A stretch of DNA of 64,000 bases from NCBI GenBank assembly GCA_030620095.1, contig JAUTXW010003370.1:111001-175000 (forward strand), read 5' to 3'. This document shows positions 9,554-21,962 of this stretch, piece by piece. Within the stretch, counting starts at the first letter, position 1. Each line of letters starts with the position of its first letter. The notes under the pieces were generated by a model. It searched no databases and was not told the DNA's origin. It worked only from the letters and a program-made list of their open reading frames with translations. Source of the stretch: Kuschelorhynchus macadamiae. Its lineage: Eukaryota > Arthropoda > Insecta > Coleoptera > Curculionidae. The position numbers and the translations under genes were made by a program.

Positions 9554-12243
9554 GCGCGCACACTGGTCGATTTTTACGGAAACATGGTAAAAAATAGAAA
9601 CATTAAAAATGTTACTGAGAACAGAGAGAACTTATTTAATAATGATAGTTACACTTATTTAAAATAGTTTTTACTGGATATGATAATGCTTGGAGGAGTA
9701 TCTTGGACCCCTGGGACTACAAAGACCATTTAGTGAACGTAAAAAATAAAGAGCAAATTTTGAAATGTATTTCCATCCTTAGTTTTAAGTAGCTGTTCTA
9801 GTAAATCATTACCTCTATGTTTATAGTCATTTACGCTTATGTATATTATTTGGGATTATAAAAAATTGTTAAAATCCACATTTATATACAGGGTGTACTC
9901 ACAAGATCATTACTAAAAACATAAATCAAATATACTTACTGTCTAGTTATGTGTATCCCTAAAGTAAAACTCTAATTTCTACACATTAGTCTCCATTGTG
10001 CAAAATTGATAAGATCCAAATCTACAGAGTGTCGTCACAAAATAAGAATTATTAGTATAAAACAAAAATTTAAAATTACTTATGTCTAGTTATGCCTATT
10101 TCCCAAATAAAACATAAATTCTTAAACGATAAATTATGTCATCATTATACATGTGAAAATTATGTAAAATTTTAAATATCCAAATTTACAGGGTATAGTC
10201 ACAGAATAAGTATTAAAAATATACAATAAAAATACCTACTTAGTTATGTCTCGTTGTACTTCTTGTTGTTGTATTTCTAAAATAAAACTTTAACTCCTAA
10301 ACATTAGATTTTTCAGCATTGTGTATGTATATTTAAAGTAAATATTATACAAAATATCATTGTATCGTAGAATTGAATATGTGAATATATAATATTTATT
10401 GGGTTCTTTATTTTGGATTGTTTGAACTATCATTCACTATTAGAGGCCTAAGTAATTCCAGTGCCTCAGGAAAGAATGTCTTAATCTATTTTTGTGCTAG
10501 TGCTCTTAAACTCAGTATAAAAGGATCCGAGGAGAAAAAAAGTCGATTTATTACATCTTTTAAACTATCAGTTCTCGAAGTCTTCCGGGAAAAATCCTTC
10601 CTATATTTTCTTGTCTTTATTCCGGGCTTCTTGTGCCTCCTTAGATAATTGCCCTATTGGAATAAGCGAGTTAATTATGCCTGATCCGTGAATCAAAACC
10701 TTATGCACGGTAACAGGCATAACATACCAGGGATACAAAGATACAAAAAGTTTTGCTGTTTCTAGTGAATATTTTTTGAATTCATCTATATTAATATCAA
10801 ATCCTGACGACAGAGTTTGCAATAACACATGAAATATTGTAATTATATTAAAATAAATTTTAGTTATTTCTACATCCTCAAAAAATCTCCACGCTGTGTT
10901 TCCATTATTGGAACTTGGCTTCGGTTTGTCTACAATTAGCCCCATCTGAGAACGAAGTTGTTCCTGAATATGTTTCTTTGATTCTAAAACTTTTAACTTA
11001 TCTTCCGCACCTCTAGCTTGCCACTTGGAAATGCTCGTTTTATAAGCTAAATGTAAAAGACATTCAAAGAAACGTGTCCAGGCGTGTAATGTTGAGAGTC
11101 CATATTTCAAATTATTGTCAGCAGTCGATCTTTGAATAACAGCATCAATATTATTGATGTCCCTGGATGTGACCCCACAAATATATGAGTTGAACTATCT
11201 GATGTCAGAGCATTGCAAACTTTGTCGTCAATCATTGAGAGATATAGTTCAAAATGTACCGTTATTCTTTAATTATTAAGAATATACTTAAAAGGAACAA
11301 CTTTGTTTATTTGATCATCCATATTTTTCTTTTCCTGCATAGTCATTTCTATTGTTTCGTGGGCGAATTGTAAGTTAAGTGGCCTAAAAAATTGAGGAGA
11401 TGAAGATCTTGGATTTTGCCAGATGATGGACTCAAAGTTTCTGGGCTCGTTGCATACCAGTTTAATAGGCACTAAAGATATTATATTCATTACAAATTTT
11501 TTTTCTCTACGTTTTTGGACTTTTTGACAAATTAGTTGAACACCCTGTACAGAGGTATTTGGCTTAATTTCGTTTTCAACATTGAATTATTCTATTTAAC
11601 AAACAAATACAGTGAGACATTCTATAACTAATGATAAATCTTGCATGACATCATTTAAACACACTACATATTAATGCAAAGTTCGATTTTTAGACCCAAG
11701 CCGCAATTTAATTTTAAATTTTATAGAAAAAACTGCAAATATCTGCAAAATTTTGTTTTTGGATACTTACGATAAGTAATCATAGAAGTTAAAAAATTAT
11801 ATTAGAAACCGGGATCTGAGGCGGAACATAAACAAAAAGCTTTCTATAATATAGGTTCCTTAAAAAAAAGTTGCAATTTGCAGACATTGAGATTTTGGAC
11901 TTAAGCACTACTATCCTACTTATATCTAAAACTTATACATATTTTGTAACTACATACCTTAAGATTTAACATCCACCGAAAATAAGTATCGATCCAGGTA
12001 ATAACTTTTTTGTAGCAACTATTAAAATTTTACACTTTTTTCAGATTATAGTCTTACAAAGCATTACCTGCTGACATATTTCTGTTTTGACGTCTGCTGT
12101 CAGTGAACGACAAATGCTGGAAAGAATTTTTTCACAGCCAACTTATTGTTTGCAATATTGACTTTAAATTTAGGACATTTTTGGTTGTTGAGATAAATAA
12201 ATTTTATGCATTTATGCCGTGATTCCAGGCAAATCGACCAGTG
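9554..12243 (-). mobile_element. Nested Transib-like DNA element in arm A
   Basis: This 2.7 kb segment is absent from arm B and from the third copy. There the sequence runs CTGACAGTGTCTTTAA without a break (60430). Its ends are inverted copies of CACTGGTCGATTT (9561-9573 and 12231-12243). A clean target duplication is not visible: 6-7 extra bases (CGCGCA) precede the left end. It carries a broken transposase on the minus strand at 10420-11490. The CAC-type terminus and the transposase both point to Transib, but the family call rests on remembered motifs. Confidence 0.7.
10420..11490 (-). pseudogene. Transib-like (RAG1-type) transposase, broken
   Basis: Read on the minus strand, pieces of one transposase appear in order: RSSSPQFFRPLNLQFAHET near the start (11269-11490), a CxxC-like stretch SYICGVTSRD (about 11110-11200), then 169 codons (10601-11110). 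That last block has GLIVDKPKPSSNNGNTAWRF, YPWYVMPVTVHKVLIHG and LSKEAQEARNKD. Beyond its stop the reading resumes as FILSLRALAQ. Frame changes and stops separate the pieces. In RAG1/Transib proteins the HK...H and SEx(4)ARNK region carries the third catalytic acid, and the E of SKEAQEARNK would be that residue; this is my inference. The N-terminal catalytic part is missing or unrecognisable. Confidence 0.55.
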
Positions 12244-12810
12244 TCTTTAAAAATATCATATTCTCTAATGTCTCTAAAATATCTGGAAATACCTCCTACA
12301 AGTGCAAAAATATTATATTACGCATTTATAATAAGGTATAATAATACTAAAATCTATTCTGGAAAAGCACAATATAATATCCACTAAAATGTTCACCTTT
12401 TTTCACTGAACTCACATGTAGCGATTAATGAAAGTCAAATTTAGGTCTCTTGAAATCATCACTTATTTGTTAACTTCTGTTTTATTAGAATATTAGTAGG
12501 TGTTAGGTACAATAATTATTCTATCACCAACTGATGCCAGCAATGCTGCTGTATCTTCCCTTTTAGAAGAATAACAAACACAAGTATTAAGGATCTCCAG
12601 GCAGACCTTAGAAGCCTCAGATTTTTAATTCTTCATCACCTTTTAATTATTTCCAAAATAATAAAGTATACTTAATTATGCCAAACAAACTTGTCATGTT
12701 TTGCTCAACGTCAACAAAATAATTTTAAGGTTAACAGTAATTGTCAAATCGTAATGAAAACCTGGCCTACTTGACCTCAAAAAATACATGCAATTTTCCA
12801 TTTAAGAAAT

Positions 12811-12824
12811 AAATCACGTGATTT
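12811..12824. repeat. Centre of the giant palindrome
   Basis: AAATCACGTGATTT is a perfect palindrome whose midpoint is 12817/12818. On its right CGAAACAACTGACAAAGGTT follows directly. On the left the mirror of the next 35 bp is missing, but the third copy retains it (60890-60925). The ancestral junction was therefore a perfect palindrome with no spacer. Confidence 0.9.
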
Positions 12825-14903
12825 AGCGAAACAACTGACAAAGGTTGGAAGTAGCATCCATTTCTTAAATGGAAAATTGCATGTAGTCAAGTAGGCCAGT
12901 TTTTCATTACGATTTGACAGTTACTCTTAACCTTAAAATTATTTTGTTGACGTTTTGAGCAAAACACGACAAGTTTGTTTGGTCTAATTAAGTATACTTT
13001 ATTATTTTGAAAATAATTAAAAGGTGATGAGGAATTAAAAATCTGAAGCTTCAAAGGTCTGCCTGGAGATCCTTAATAGTTGTGTTTGTTATACTTCTAA
13101 AAGGAAAGATACAGCAACACTGCTGGCATCAGTTGGTGATCGAATAATTATTGTACCTAATACCTACTAATATTCTAATAAAACAGAAATTAACAAATAA
13201 GTGTTGATTTCAAGAGACCTAAATTTGGCTTTAATTAATCGCTACATGTGAGTGCAGTGAAAAAAGGTGAACATTTTAGTGGATATTATATTGTGCTTTT
13301 CCAGAGCAGATGTTATTATACCTTATTATAAAGGCGTAATATAATATTTTTGCATTTGTAGGAGGTATTTCCAGATATTTTAGAGACATTAGAGAATATG
13401 ATATTCTTAAAGACACAGTCAGGTATTTCTAGGTAGGAAATAACTATTTTAAGATACATAGCACCTCTCTAAATAAATAGGACACTAAGCAAACCCTTGT
13501 TAAAGTATCAACATTAAATTAAAATCTAATAATGTTAACAGACATTGTTAAATACTTTAGTAAGCCATATTTTGAGATAGAGTTTGTTTTTTTTAATGTC
13601 TACAAATTCAATGTACTGTAGTGATAAATGCATAAATATCTTTACTAGACTAGACTAGTTTTAGATGTACTAGTCGAAATTTTGTTATATTTTTTTTGAA
13701 TTAAATATTTTTTCAAAATGAAACTTCCTACTTTAATTTCTAATACATTTGTTTTCTATATTTATCTAATGAATTGGTAATAAAAATATGTTTTTATGAT
13801 AACTTTTCAATATGTATTGTTTAAGACCATTTTTAATAAAATGGTAATATGGTCTAAATAAGTTACACACTTATTCTGTATTAAAATTATTAAAATGCCT
13901 AATAGGATTCATTAAATCATTAGAAAAGTATCATTAGAAAAATAAACAAATAAGTTAATACTTTTACCATTTAATTATAAAGTTTAAAATAAATACAAGC
14001 CCTTATTGAAGAAGGGCAACCACCAGCACTTAGACCAGTTTACAAGAGTAAAAAATGAAAAATTAACCTTTTGACATTTTTGTAGAACTGTGCATTATAG
14101 GGTGCTTGGGCACCATCCTTTCCCACGTGTCTGTACGCAGTATAGCTTAAAAACTACTTACCCAGTTGAATTTAAGTTTTCAACGGAATGGAAACATTTT
14201 GGTAAAAATCGAATATGGCGAAACAAAATGGCGGTCTAATGAAATAAAATTGCTTAAAACTGAAGTGAGAAACAGAGACAGACTGGTAAAATTTTAGTCC
14301 GAATCTTGTATGACAAAACTAAATAACGGCCTAATGAATTATTTGAATATGCAGTAAATTCTAGTGACAATCTGTAGGAGGAAATTGATTGCCATTTAAA
14401 GTGATCCCTCTCTAATATTTTTATTATTTCTCGTACTAAAAAATATTACATACAGTGTAATTTTTTACATGGAATGCTCTGTATAAAGAAGCCCTTTTAA
14501 GAAATACTCTATTTGTAACTGCTACGACTGAAATTTATATATTCAAAAATAATATAGCCATTTGTAGGTAGGTATTAATTTTAGTTTTTTAAATATCATA
14601 GGTAGGTATGTCAGAAAATTTGGCACGAAGTTTTTTGGAAAGATATTTTTTAGCTTTTCATAGGTGGAAAAAATAGACAGGGTATTCATTTAATAAAAAT
14701 ACATATTTTGCCACTCTATATATTTCAAAGATACTGATAAGTACCATATGATTGGGAAGAAGAAAATTTACTTTGCATTTTTTTTTCATTGTATTAAAAA
14801 TAACAAAATTACTGCACAGTTGATCCTATACCTAATAGAGTAATTTACATAACTACCAAAAGAAACAGTTGGAACTGAAAAATAAATATTTCCACTTTCA
14901 TAC

Positions 14904-14993
14904 CTTAACTTTTGGAAATATGTTTAAAGATTCATACATAATACTACCCGTAACTAATTTCATAACGGTATCAATCTCTAACTCTCTATATCC
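14904..14993 (-). CDS. Candidate penultimate exon of the element gene (arm B)
   Basis: Arm B counterpart of 7921-8010: 30 open codons starting GYRELEIDTV, with TTTACAG acceptor and AAG|gtatga donor. The last exon that should follow it has lost its acceptor and first codons in this arm, so the gene cannot be spliced as in the other copies. Confidence 0.45.
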
Positions 14994-15090
14994 CTGTAAA
15001 TCTGTATCTATAAAATATAATTAGTTTTCTAGATTTAAGTGTAGTTATAAATCTTTAAGATATAAATGAAATAATTTTCCATTTTGATTA

Positions 15091-15331
15091 TTATGAAATT
15101 GACTGGAACTTCTTTACATTTTTTTTTTTAAAGTGTTGCAATATTTTATTGTAAAAATCAATTCTATATTTGTCACTAAATAAAAAAATATTACAGTTGT
15201 ACATTTTTTCATTGTTCAAGTTGTTACAAGCTGAAATTAGTTTCCATTGCTGCTGAATTCTGGTGATACGTAAGACCACGCCATTTTCTTTTACAAAGGG
15301 TCCAAAGGACTCACACTGTGACTTGAAATAC
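15091..15331 (-). pseudogene. Element gene exon, frameshifted (arm B)
   Basis: Counterpart of 7577-7871. It starts after a TTTTTAG acceptor (first base 15331) and reads YFKSQCESFGPFVKEN. A run of A residues shifts the frame after about 72 codons, and it stops at 15091. Compared with arm A it differs by a few substitutions in the conserved first part. Confidence 0.45.
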
Positions 15332-16444
15332 CTAAAAAGAGGAAAAAGTATTGTAAAAAAATTGCTTTTCGAAAAATCAGCTGTAAAAGAAGGATATATT
15401 AAATGAAATAATATGCTATTAAAAAACTTCGTTATTGATAAAATAGGTATATTTCCAATTTTAGTTAAAAATTAAATGCAATACTTAAGAAGCATATTCC
15501 CCTTAAGAAAATAAGAAGAATATCCCTATAAATATGGCTTTTTAAACTTTTGTTTCTAACCAACAGCATGTATAGTACCTCCACCCATTTTTTTTTGATT
15601 AAATATAACCATAACCCCTATATTAATTAATTAATTTTAGGTACTGATGTACTATAGTAAACTACTAGACAGTCGCAGTTAACCATGCAAATTTGTGGAC
15701 AAAATTTAAGTTTACTAATTTTCAACCAGAATTTATATATTGAGTTGTGGTTTTCAATAATGCCTAGCAGTATATGTTGGATTTATCGCTTCGAAAATGC
15801 AAAAGGCCACAAGAAATCTGTTACACAGAGTATTATCTAAGCCCTTGTCATATTTTTTTTAAAATGTTTATGCACACACAATGACTATTACTAAACGAAA
15901 TATTATATTGTTCTTTTCTACCCAGGATAATCCACACCATACCAAAAAACTTTCTTCATATAAAGGGTGTTTTCACCAAAATGTAAATTTTTCTGGATGT
16001 GTTGTTTTTCTCAGCTCCTATATGCATCAAACAATTGTTTCTTACCCCATTCTATTGTGATTTTACTTATACATCAGATCAAAAGGTTATTTGAGAGTTT
16101 AAAAATTAAGGAAACTTATTAAATAATGACAAAAAGGTCTATTATTACTTAAATTTACATAGATATTAATGAATTCTAATGATGCGTTTGAAGTTAATTC
16201 AAAGTAAAAAATATGCAAAACAGTTTTTTATAAGTATAATGTTTTTATTTATATTTTGACATCTAGATACAGCTTTAACTATAGAAAATAAAAACACAAC
16301 AATTGTAGGATTTTTTCACTATTATCTTTTAAGTATACAAAATATTACTGAATAGAAGAAATTACATAACCTATATTTTTTTGCTGGCCCCATTTAATGC
16401 AACATTAAATGAATCTGAAGTTAGCAATTATATCAGGTTTGGTA

Positions 16445-17262
16445 GAATAGAATAGAATAGAATAGAATAATATATTACCAAAAATATATAAATTTGTACA
16501 ATGGGTCGTCAATAAATTTACAATAAACAGATTTAAAAAAAAATCAAGAATTATATAAAATATAGAAGAATTATATAAAATATAGAGATCATATACTGTA
16601 TGCATAAACAAACGTTACTGTATTCGACAAAATTTTAATACAATGTCGAGATAAAAAAACATAAAATAAAATAAAATTACATAAAATAAAATAACAGTAA
16701 AATAAACAAAGTACTAATATTTAACATAACAAACAAGTAAACACAATAAACAGTGCGGCTAGCAACCAGGCAGCAGGAGAAAAAACGCAATAACCGTATT
16801 TATGCAAATGTCCAATAAACTCTTTGATAGAATAGCAACACTTAGTCAATAAAAGGGATTTCACTCCAGCAGTAAATTTTTTGCCACGCAACATGCGTAT
16901 CTCCAATGGTAAGCCGTTGTACAAATTAATACAATTGTACAAAGGAGATCTCTTAAAGAACGATGTTCTATGAGGGGGGATCATAAGAAAGTTCCCTCCT
17001 CGCGTGTTGTAGGTGCTCCCCGATCCCAACTCACCAAACATGGATCTGTTATTATTTACAAACACGAGACACCTGAGAATGTACATACTAGGAAACGTGA
17101 GAATTCTCCTTTGCAAAAAAACGTCTCTGCAGCTCTCGCGCATATCTAAACCAAATATGAGACGCAAAATTCTTTTTTGATTTAACAAAAACCCGGTTGC
17201 TCTGAATACCTGCATTGCCCCAACAAATAATATTATTTGACATATGACTAAATGCCAGGGAG
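16445..17262 (-). mobile_element. 5'-truncated LINE insertion in arm B
   Basis: This insertion is absent from the other copies, where GGTACCTTTATC is uninterrupted. On the minus strand it ends in a (TATTC)n tail (GAATA repeats at 16445-16469), typical of CR1/Jockey-like LINEs that end in short tandem repeats. GTA at both edges may be a short target duplication. Only the 3' end of the element is present. Confidence 0.8.
16721..17262 (-). pseudogene. LINE reverse transcriptase C-terminal fragment
   Basis: The minus-strand frame contains LNQKRILRLIFGLDMRESCR, FPSMYILRCLVFV and YNCINLYNGLPLEIR, ending in CYSIKEFI. These are the connection and C-terminal motifs of CR1/Jockey-type non-LTR reverse transcriptases. 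The frame is open from 17320, but the first 20 or so residues come from the host repeat and not from the LINE. The catalytic reverse transcriptase and the endonuclease are absent through 5' truncation. Confidence 0.75.
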
Positions 17263-18683
17263 TACCTTTATCTTTAAAGATTACCCAAAAAATTGATAAA
17301 AACCATTCCATAAGAGGCAAAGCTCAAGGCAAGAAATTCGTCCTCTTTATCTAAACTGATATATTTATAATCGGTATGAAAAGACTAATTTAATTAGATA
17401 ATAACAAACAACGTGTCACATTTAAAAAATCCATGTTATGTAGTTTTTTCTACTTTTCAATAATTTTTAGAAATATTTGATATTCTTAGACCATAATACA
17501 GGGATAATCCTACAAATTTTGAAATTAATTTTTTTTTAATTTTCTATAATTAAAGATGTAACTAGGTCTCAAAATATAAATGAAAGTCCTGTACAACAGT
17601 CGTATTTATATATTTAGAGACATTACCTTTATTCATAACTAAGATAAGAAATAATAGTTTAATAATGGTTTTTTTTTCATCAGTAATGGTTTTGCGGGCG
17701 CCCATGCAATGTCTAAAAAAAAGACATCGCCTCCCCTATGCCCCCCTTAGTTACGCCCCTGCTAGACAGTTGAGACCTGAATATTGTACAAAAATTTCCA
17801 TGTTTAAGTTCCTCATTTATACGTCACAATCTAGTGGTATTCTAAAAATTATACTAAACAAAGCCTATAAGAATGGATGAATTGCGAGGTGACTACTAGG
17901 ACTACACGTACATCTTATAAAACTAGCTTGAGGGAAATTCCCTAAATTTTATATATGTTGTAGTTCTTGACTTTCTGAGCAATAGATACCATGAACACCT
18001 CCAAATCTTACGAAAAAGAGGGAAAATTGAATTTATAAAAAAAAGTTATTCTGAAGAAAAAATCGAGAAAAAAATGTTTCTTGTTACAAAATACAGTTTT
18101 CACTTTGGGTAATCTTAATTGTCATAGACTTTAGTCAGTTATGCTTTATTTGATATGATAAAAAAAGGCAACATACAGATGTTTCAAGTAAATTGAAGTT
18201 TAAAAAATAAAATTTTAAACAAAACGAATTACAAATTCCTTTTTTAGTTCTATGTATGGTCTTTTTTAAGGTATTAAACTTCATTTACCAAATTACATAT
18301 AAACCAGATGTTTTATTCTTTAATAAAACAAAATAGTCAATAATAAAAAAACAGCAGCTGCAGCTTATACCACATTTTTGGGACATCCTGTATAAATATT
18401 TAATATATCCTTACAAAATGTACTTGTAGCAACCTAGTATCTTCCAGTACCTAACAAGGTATTCCAGAATTACATAATAATGAATTTGAAATAACCTCTT
18501 CTGGTCAAAAATGGTAAACACAGTAAAATTTACTTACAAAAAAATAAGGTTTCTTCATGATATAGGTATAATGTATATGATGTATAATTTTTTCTCTAAA
18601 ATTAAGTTTGGTTCACTTTATGTATATCTATGTAGTTTTTTTTTTATTTTTAACACATCTGATATTTTATACAGATTTTATGT

Positions 18684-19585
18684 ACAGGATGTCTGGTTAT
18701 ATTTTAAACGGTACCCTAGAGACTTTATTACGAGTTATCAAAAAACTTTAAATATAAAAGTGTTTAGGTTTGGGTAATTTACAAGAAAAAGGTAATGGGA
18801 AATTTAGCAAAGGGGCATCGACTTCGTTATTTTAAAAGGCACACCCTGTATAATAGACACACCTCAAATGATCTCTTCTTGCTGATTATTAATAATAGAC
18901 TAGGTTTAAGACCTTTATCTCTAAAGATAATCAAGAAATTTAAGAAAAACTCTATCATAAGAAGCAATGTATTCCCACCCACTGACTCCACTATATTCGA
19001 GCTTTCTCCATCTCTCTCTTACACATTGCCTCTTATGGCAGGGTTTTTCTAAAATTTCTCTGTTATCTTTAGAGATAAAGTTTAAACCTAGTATAATTTA
19101 TAAAGAATGATTAATGAATGATGATTCCTGTTACGTCCAACATCATATTTTACTTTATAAGTTTTTAATTTCACAACGGCAACATTGCTTTTTTTAATAG
19201 TTTTTAAGATCGGAATTTGTAGAAAGAGGGTGTACGTGACTAGCAGAAAAACAAGGCCTATGTAAGCGTATGCATTAAAAATGTTAGCAGTGTTAATTAA
19301 ATATTCACTATGTTATACCTAATATCTCTTTTACTGAGTTTAGAATAAAGTTTTAAGTTTTTGTGTACCAGTTTGCTTATTCAATTTCCATATCAACAAA
19401 TAAGTTATGAACCAGTAAATAACGAAAATCAGCGGGAAATCGAAAAGCTACATAAGTTTTATGGTGTAAGCATCGTAGACCCGACAATTCCGTTCAAACC
19501 CAAAAACATTTGTATTTAAAGTTTTTTGATGACTCATAGAATAAGGCCTCTAGAGTACCGTCTAAAATATAACCAGGCACGCTGT
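18684..19585. repeat. Nested foldback repeat 1 (arm B version, 902 bp)
   Basis: Same ends as 4489-4803 (ACAGGATGTCTGGTTATATT and its inverse). It holds extra internal sequence, including another ACACCCTGTATAATAGACAC end and a segment with no counterpart in arm A (about 19125-19500). The interior has no convincing gene. Confidence 0.75.
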
Positions 19586-20149
19586 ACAATTTTACATAAC
19601 AATAAACAAATAAATTCTATTAAACATAATGAACTTATTAAGTCATACAATAGTTATTTTTTTAAATAGAATATTTTTATTGTGATATTAAACTTCAAAA
19701 GCGATTTATAGATTTGAACAAAAGACTAATTTAAAAATACACATTAAAAATTGCAATTAGCAAAACCCAAGGAAAAACACTTTGTGTCATACTGTAAGAA
19801 ATTAAGACAAACATATAAAACATAATGAGGTGTCTAGCACAAAGTTTAATGGATGACATATAAAAAAATAAGTGCACCATTCATCAGTTGAGTCACTATG
19901 CATTATCTTGCTGCTGTTTTCCGACAGAATATCAGTGCAAAAACCATTAGTCAAATTAAACAAGGTTTCAAGTGTTAAATTCTGTTTGATACTGTAAACT
20001 GATAATTTGTTATAATAACGAACTCATAGTTATGTTTTGCAGTAGACTTTGCTAAACATAAACTTATTAATTATACTAGCCTAATCTGTTTAAGCCTAAT
20101 ATTATAGTAAGTTTCTTTATAAATAAAAATAATCACAATTAATACTTAC

Positions 20150-20260
20150 ACAGGTATATATCTTCTACAATCAAAATGGTCGAGTTCAAATTTAAATCAA
20201 CAAAACAGCTTATCAAGGAATTTGTAATTGTGCTTCGGTGATTGTTCTTCCTTATATTGA
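20150..20260 (-). CDS. Candidate internal exon of the element gene (arm B)
   Basis: 111 bp between a pyrimidine-rich TACTTAG acceptor and a CTGT|gtaagtat donor. It is open for 36 codons (NIRKNNHRSTITN to VEDIYL) with 2 bases before and 1 after. It has the same length and frame as the third copy's exon, while arm A has lost one base. Confidence 0.45.
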
Positions 20261-21494
20261 CTAAGTATGTGAAAGGTAAATGAAAATTCTGTATCAAATA
20301 CTTGACATCATTTCTTGTATCATTCCCTTCTTTTCAGTGTCATATTCTGCAAAAGCTGTAAAAATATTGCTATAATCAATAAATGTGCCATACACCACAT
20401 ACTGTGCAATATAATATAACTAATTATTTCCCTTCTCTAATGATTATAAAATATAAAATTCCAACTATAGTTCTTTTAAAGAAAAACAAAGATTATTTCA
20501 TTTCGCCCTCAACAGTAAAAATATATAATATCTAAGAAAATAATAGCTTACTTACGCTATAAATTTTTTTTGATACCTAATACCTGTTAAGGAATACTTT
20601 TGTTTACAAGTTATACATAGACCTCGACATAGACAATAAAATATAATTGAAGCAAGTACATTCTATTTACTAAAATATACAAATTCATGCCTACCTGCAA
20701 CAGTCTCAGGTATCACCATTATGATAATCTAGATTCAACTGCCCTTATTGCTTCTTTAGTCTTTCCATCAATAGAAAATATTATTCTTAAATTGGTTCCT
20801 AGTTATTGGAATTTATGTTCAGTTTTGCAATACTTAAATACACCATTATTAAACCACTGTTGTTTCCGCAAGTGATCCGTCAGCTGTTCGACTTCCTTGT
20901 TTACTGTGTATTTGTGAACTAAAAAAGTTAGGTTAGGTTACGAGAGACCAAAATTAAATAAAATACTGCCTATTTCTCAAATAGGGAGGGCCATTCACCA
21001 GTAACAACGGGCATTTACAACCTAGAGTAGGATTTTTATTCTTACTCTATGTTTAAAACGCTTTGTTCTCCCGAGGAACGCATTTCGCTTATATTATTAT
21101 ATTATTTTTATTTTTGTGGAAGGCGCGGCCCGTTTCAAAGGCGGATAGATGTATGATGTTTATGTGGTTGCATAACAGCCTCGGTGCTGTATTAGAATAG
21201 ATATTAACATAGGTCCCCCTTTTCTTTTAAAAATAAAATACGTAATATAGAATTTTGTACCATAAAGTAAATAATTTAATTAATATTTAAACAGAATATT
21301 CACAACTTTGTTAATTATTTCTTTAAAAATACTACATTTTGAGGATAGCGTTTTATGTTTTCCCGTACTTCTAACAAAATGATCAAATCAGGAAAGGATT
21401 CACTGAATTAAAAATAATGTTTCATTAATAACTAAAATATACAGGTTTCGTAATAATATGACATAGATAATATTTTTTAAACAGATTAGCTTAC

Positions 21495-21557
21495 CTTGTT
21501 TAATTTGAAGGATTTTTTACGAGTTTCGTATTTTCGCTGCCTATTTGGAGGTTCCAT
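21495..21557 (-). CDS. Candidate start exon of the element gene (arm B)
   Basis: ATG at 21557 opens 21 codons, MEPPNRQRKYETRKKS and onward, ending at AAG|gtaagc. Length and frame agree with arm A. Confidence 0.5.
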
Positions 21558-21865
21558 GTTTTCATGATTTTCTTAAATATTTTGGCATCTGTTGATTACT
21601 TACGATATGATGTATGTGCTAAGATATCATGGCTTAGCTTTCAAGTAATCAAAACTATTTTTTATCTTACGAAATTAAACTCCAAGGCAGTAAATTTAGA
21701 TACTATCAAAAACTCAAGAACTGACAGATTCGGAAAAGGGCCGCTTTAGTAATAGGTTAGTTTTTAACGAACCGGGATCGGAAAATCCGATTGTCATGCC
21801 GAACAGCTCTCCGAATGGAGAAAATTTTCGTTAACTAACGAAATGATAAGTGCAAAATCGCACCC

Positions 21866-21868
21866 CAG
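21866..21868. other. Target-site duplication CAG, right
   Basis: Matches CAG at 2269-2271. The following GTTTCTTTGG resembles the GTCTTTTG that follows the third copy's insertion site. Confidence 0.7.
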
Positions 21869-21895
21869 GTTTCTTTGGTATACCAATGTATAAAT

Positions 21896-21896
<1 letters not shown>

Positions 21897-21962
<66 letters not shown>
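21897..21962. repeat. (AT)n microsatellite
   Basis: AT run of about 65 bp, about 30 bp outside the right end of the palindromic element. Confidence 0.97.

Larger units (their letters stand above)
2272..12817 (+). repeat. Palindrome arm A
   Basis: This is the left arm, read outward to centre. Without its nested 2.7 kb insertion (about 9554-12243) it is close to 8 kb. It contains a start exon (2572), an internal exon (3804) and two 3' exons (7921, 8093), with several nested foldback repeats. It lacks about 80 bp near 2875 and 35 bp at 12810/12811 that the other copies keep. The arm belongs to the same family as 52977-60940. Confidence 0.9.
2272..21865. mobile_element. Giant palindromic element with 3-bp target duplication
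   Basis: The whole 19.6 kb is one imperfect inverted repeat. The first bases (GGGTGCGATTTTGCAC) reappear inverted at the far end (21850-21865), and matching sequence can be followed from both ends to a central palindrome AAATCACGTGATTT at 12811-12824. In the stretches I aligned by eye the arms are about 95% identical. Differences come from separate insertions and deletions: a 2.7 kb element only in arm A, a LINE only in arm B, a 35-bp loss next to the centre in arm A. The flanks carry a CAG duplication, so the palindrome probably inserted as one unit. A related single-arm copy lies at 52977-60982. No transposase was recognised in the arms, so the superfamily is unresolved; the ends and target duplication resemble PIF/Harbinger. 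Confidence 0.85.
12818..21865 (-). repeat. Palindrome arm B
   Basis: This is the right arm, the reverse complement of arm A. It carries its own 818-bp LINE insertion at 16445-17262 and a longer version of a nested foldback at 18684-19585. It has lost the start of the last exon of the element gene by a deletion of about 37 bp near 14845. The outer end matches the arm A terminus closely (CCGAACAGCTCTCCGAATGG against the inverted arm A sequence, one mismatch). Confidence 0.9.

Noticed and set aside
10418..10648. Plus-strand 76-codon frame
   Set aside because: It is the antisense shadow of the Transib-like transposase end.
2272..21865. The palindrome as an assembly artefact
   Set aside because: The arms have different nested insertions, many base differences and different small deletions, and a related copy with its own target duplication exists elsewhere.
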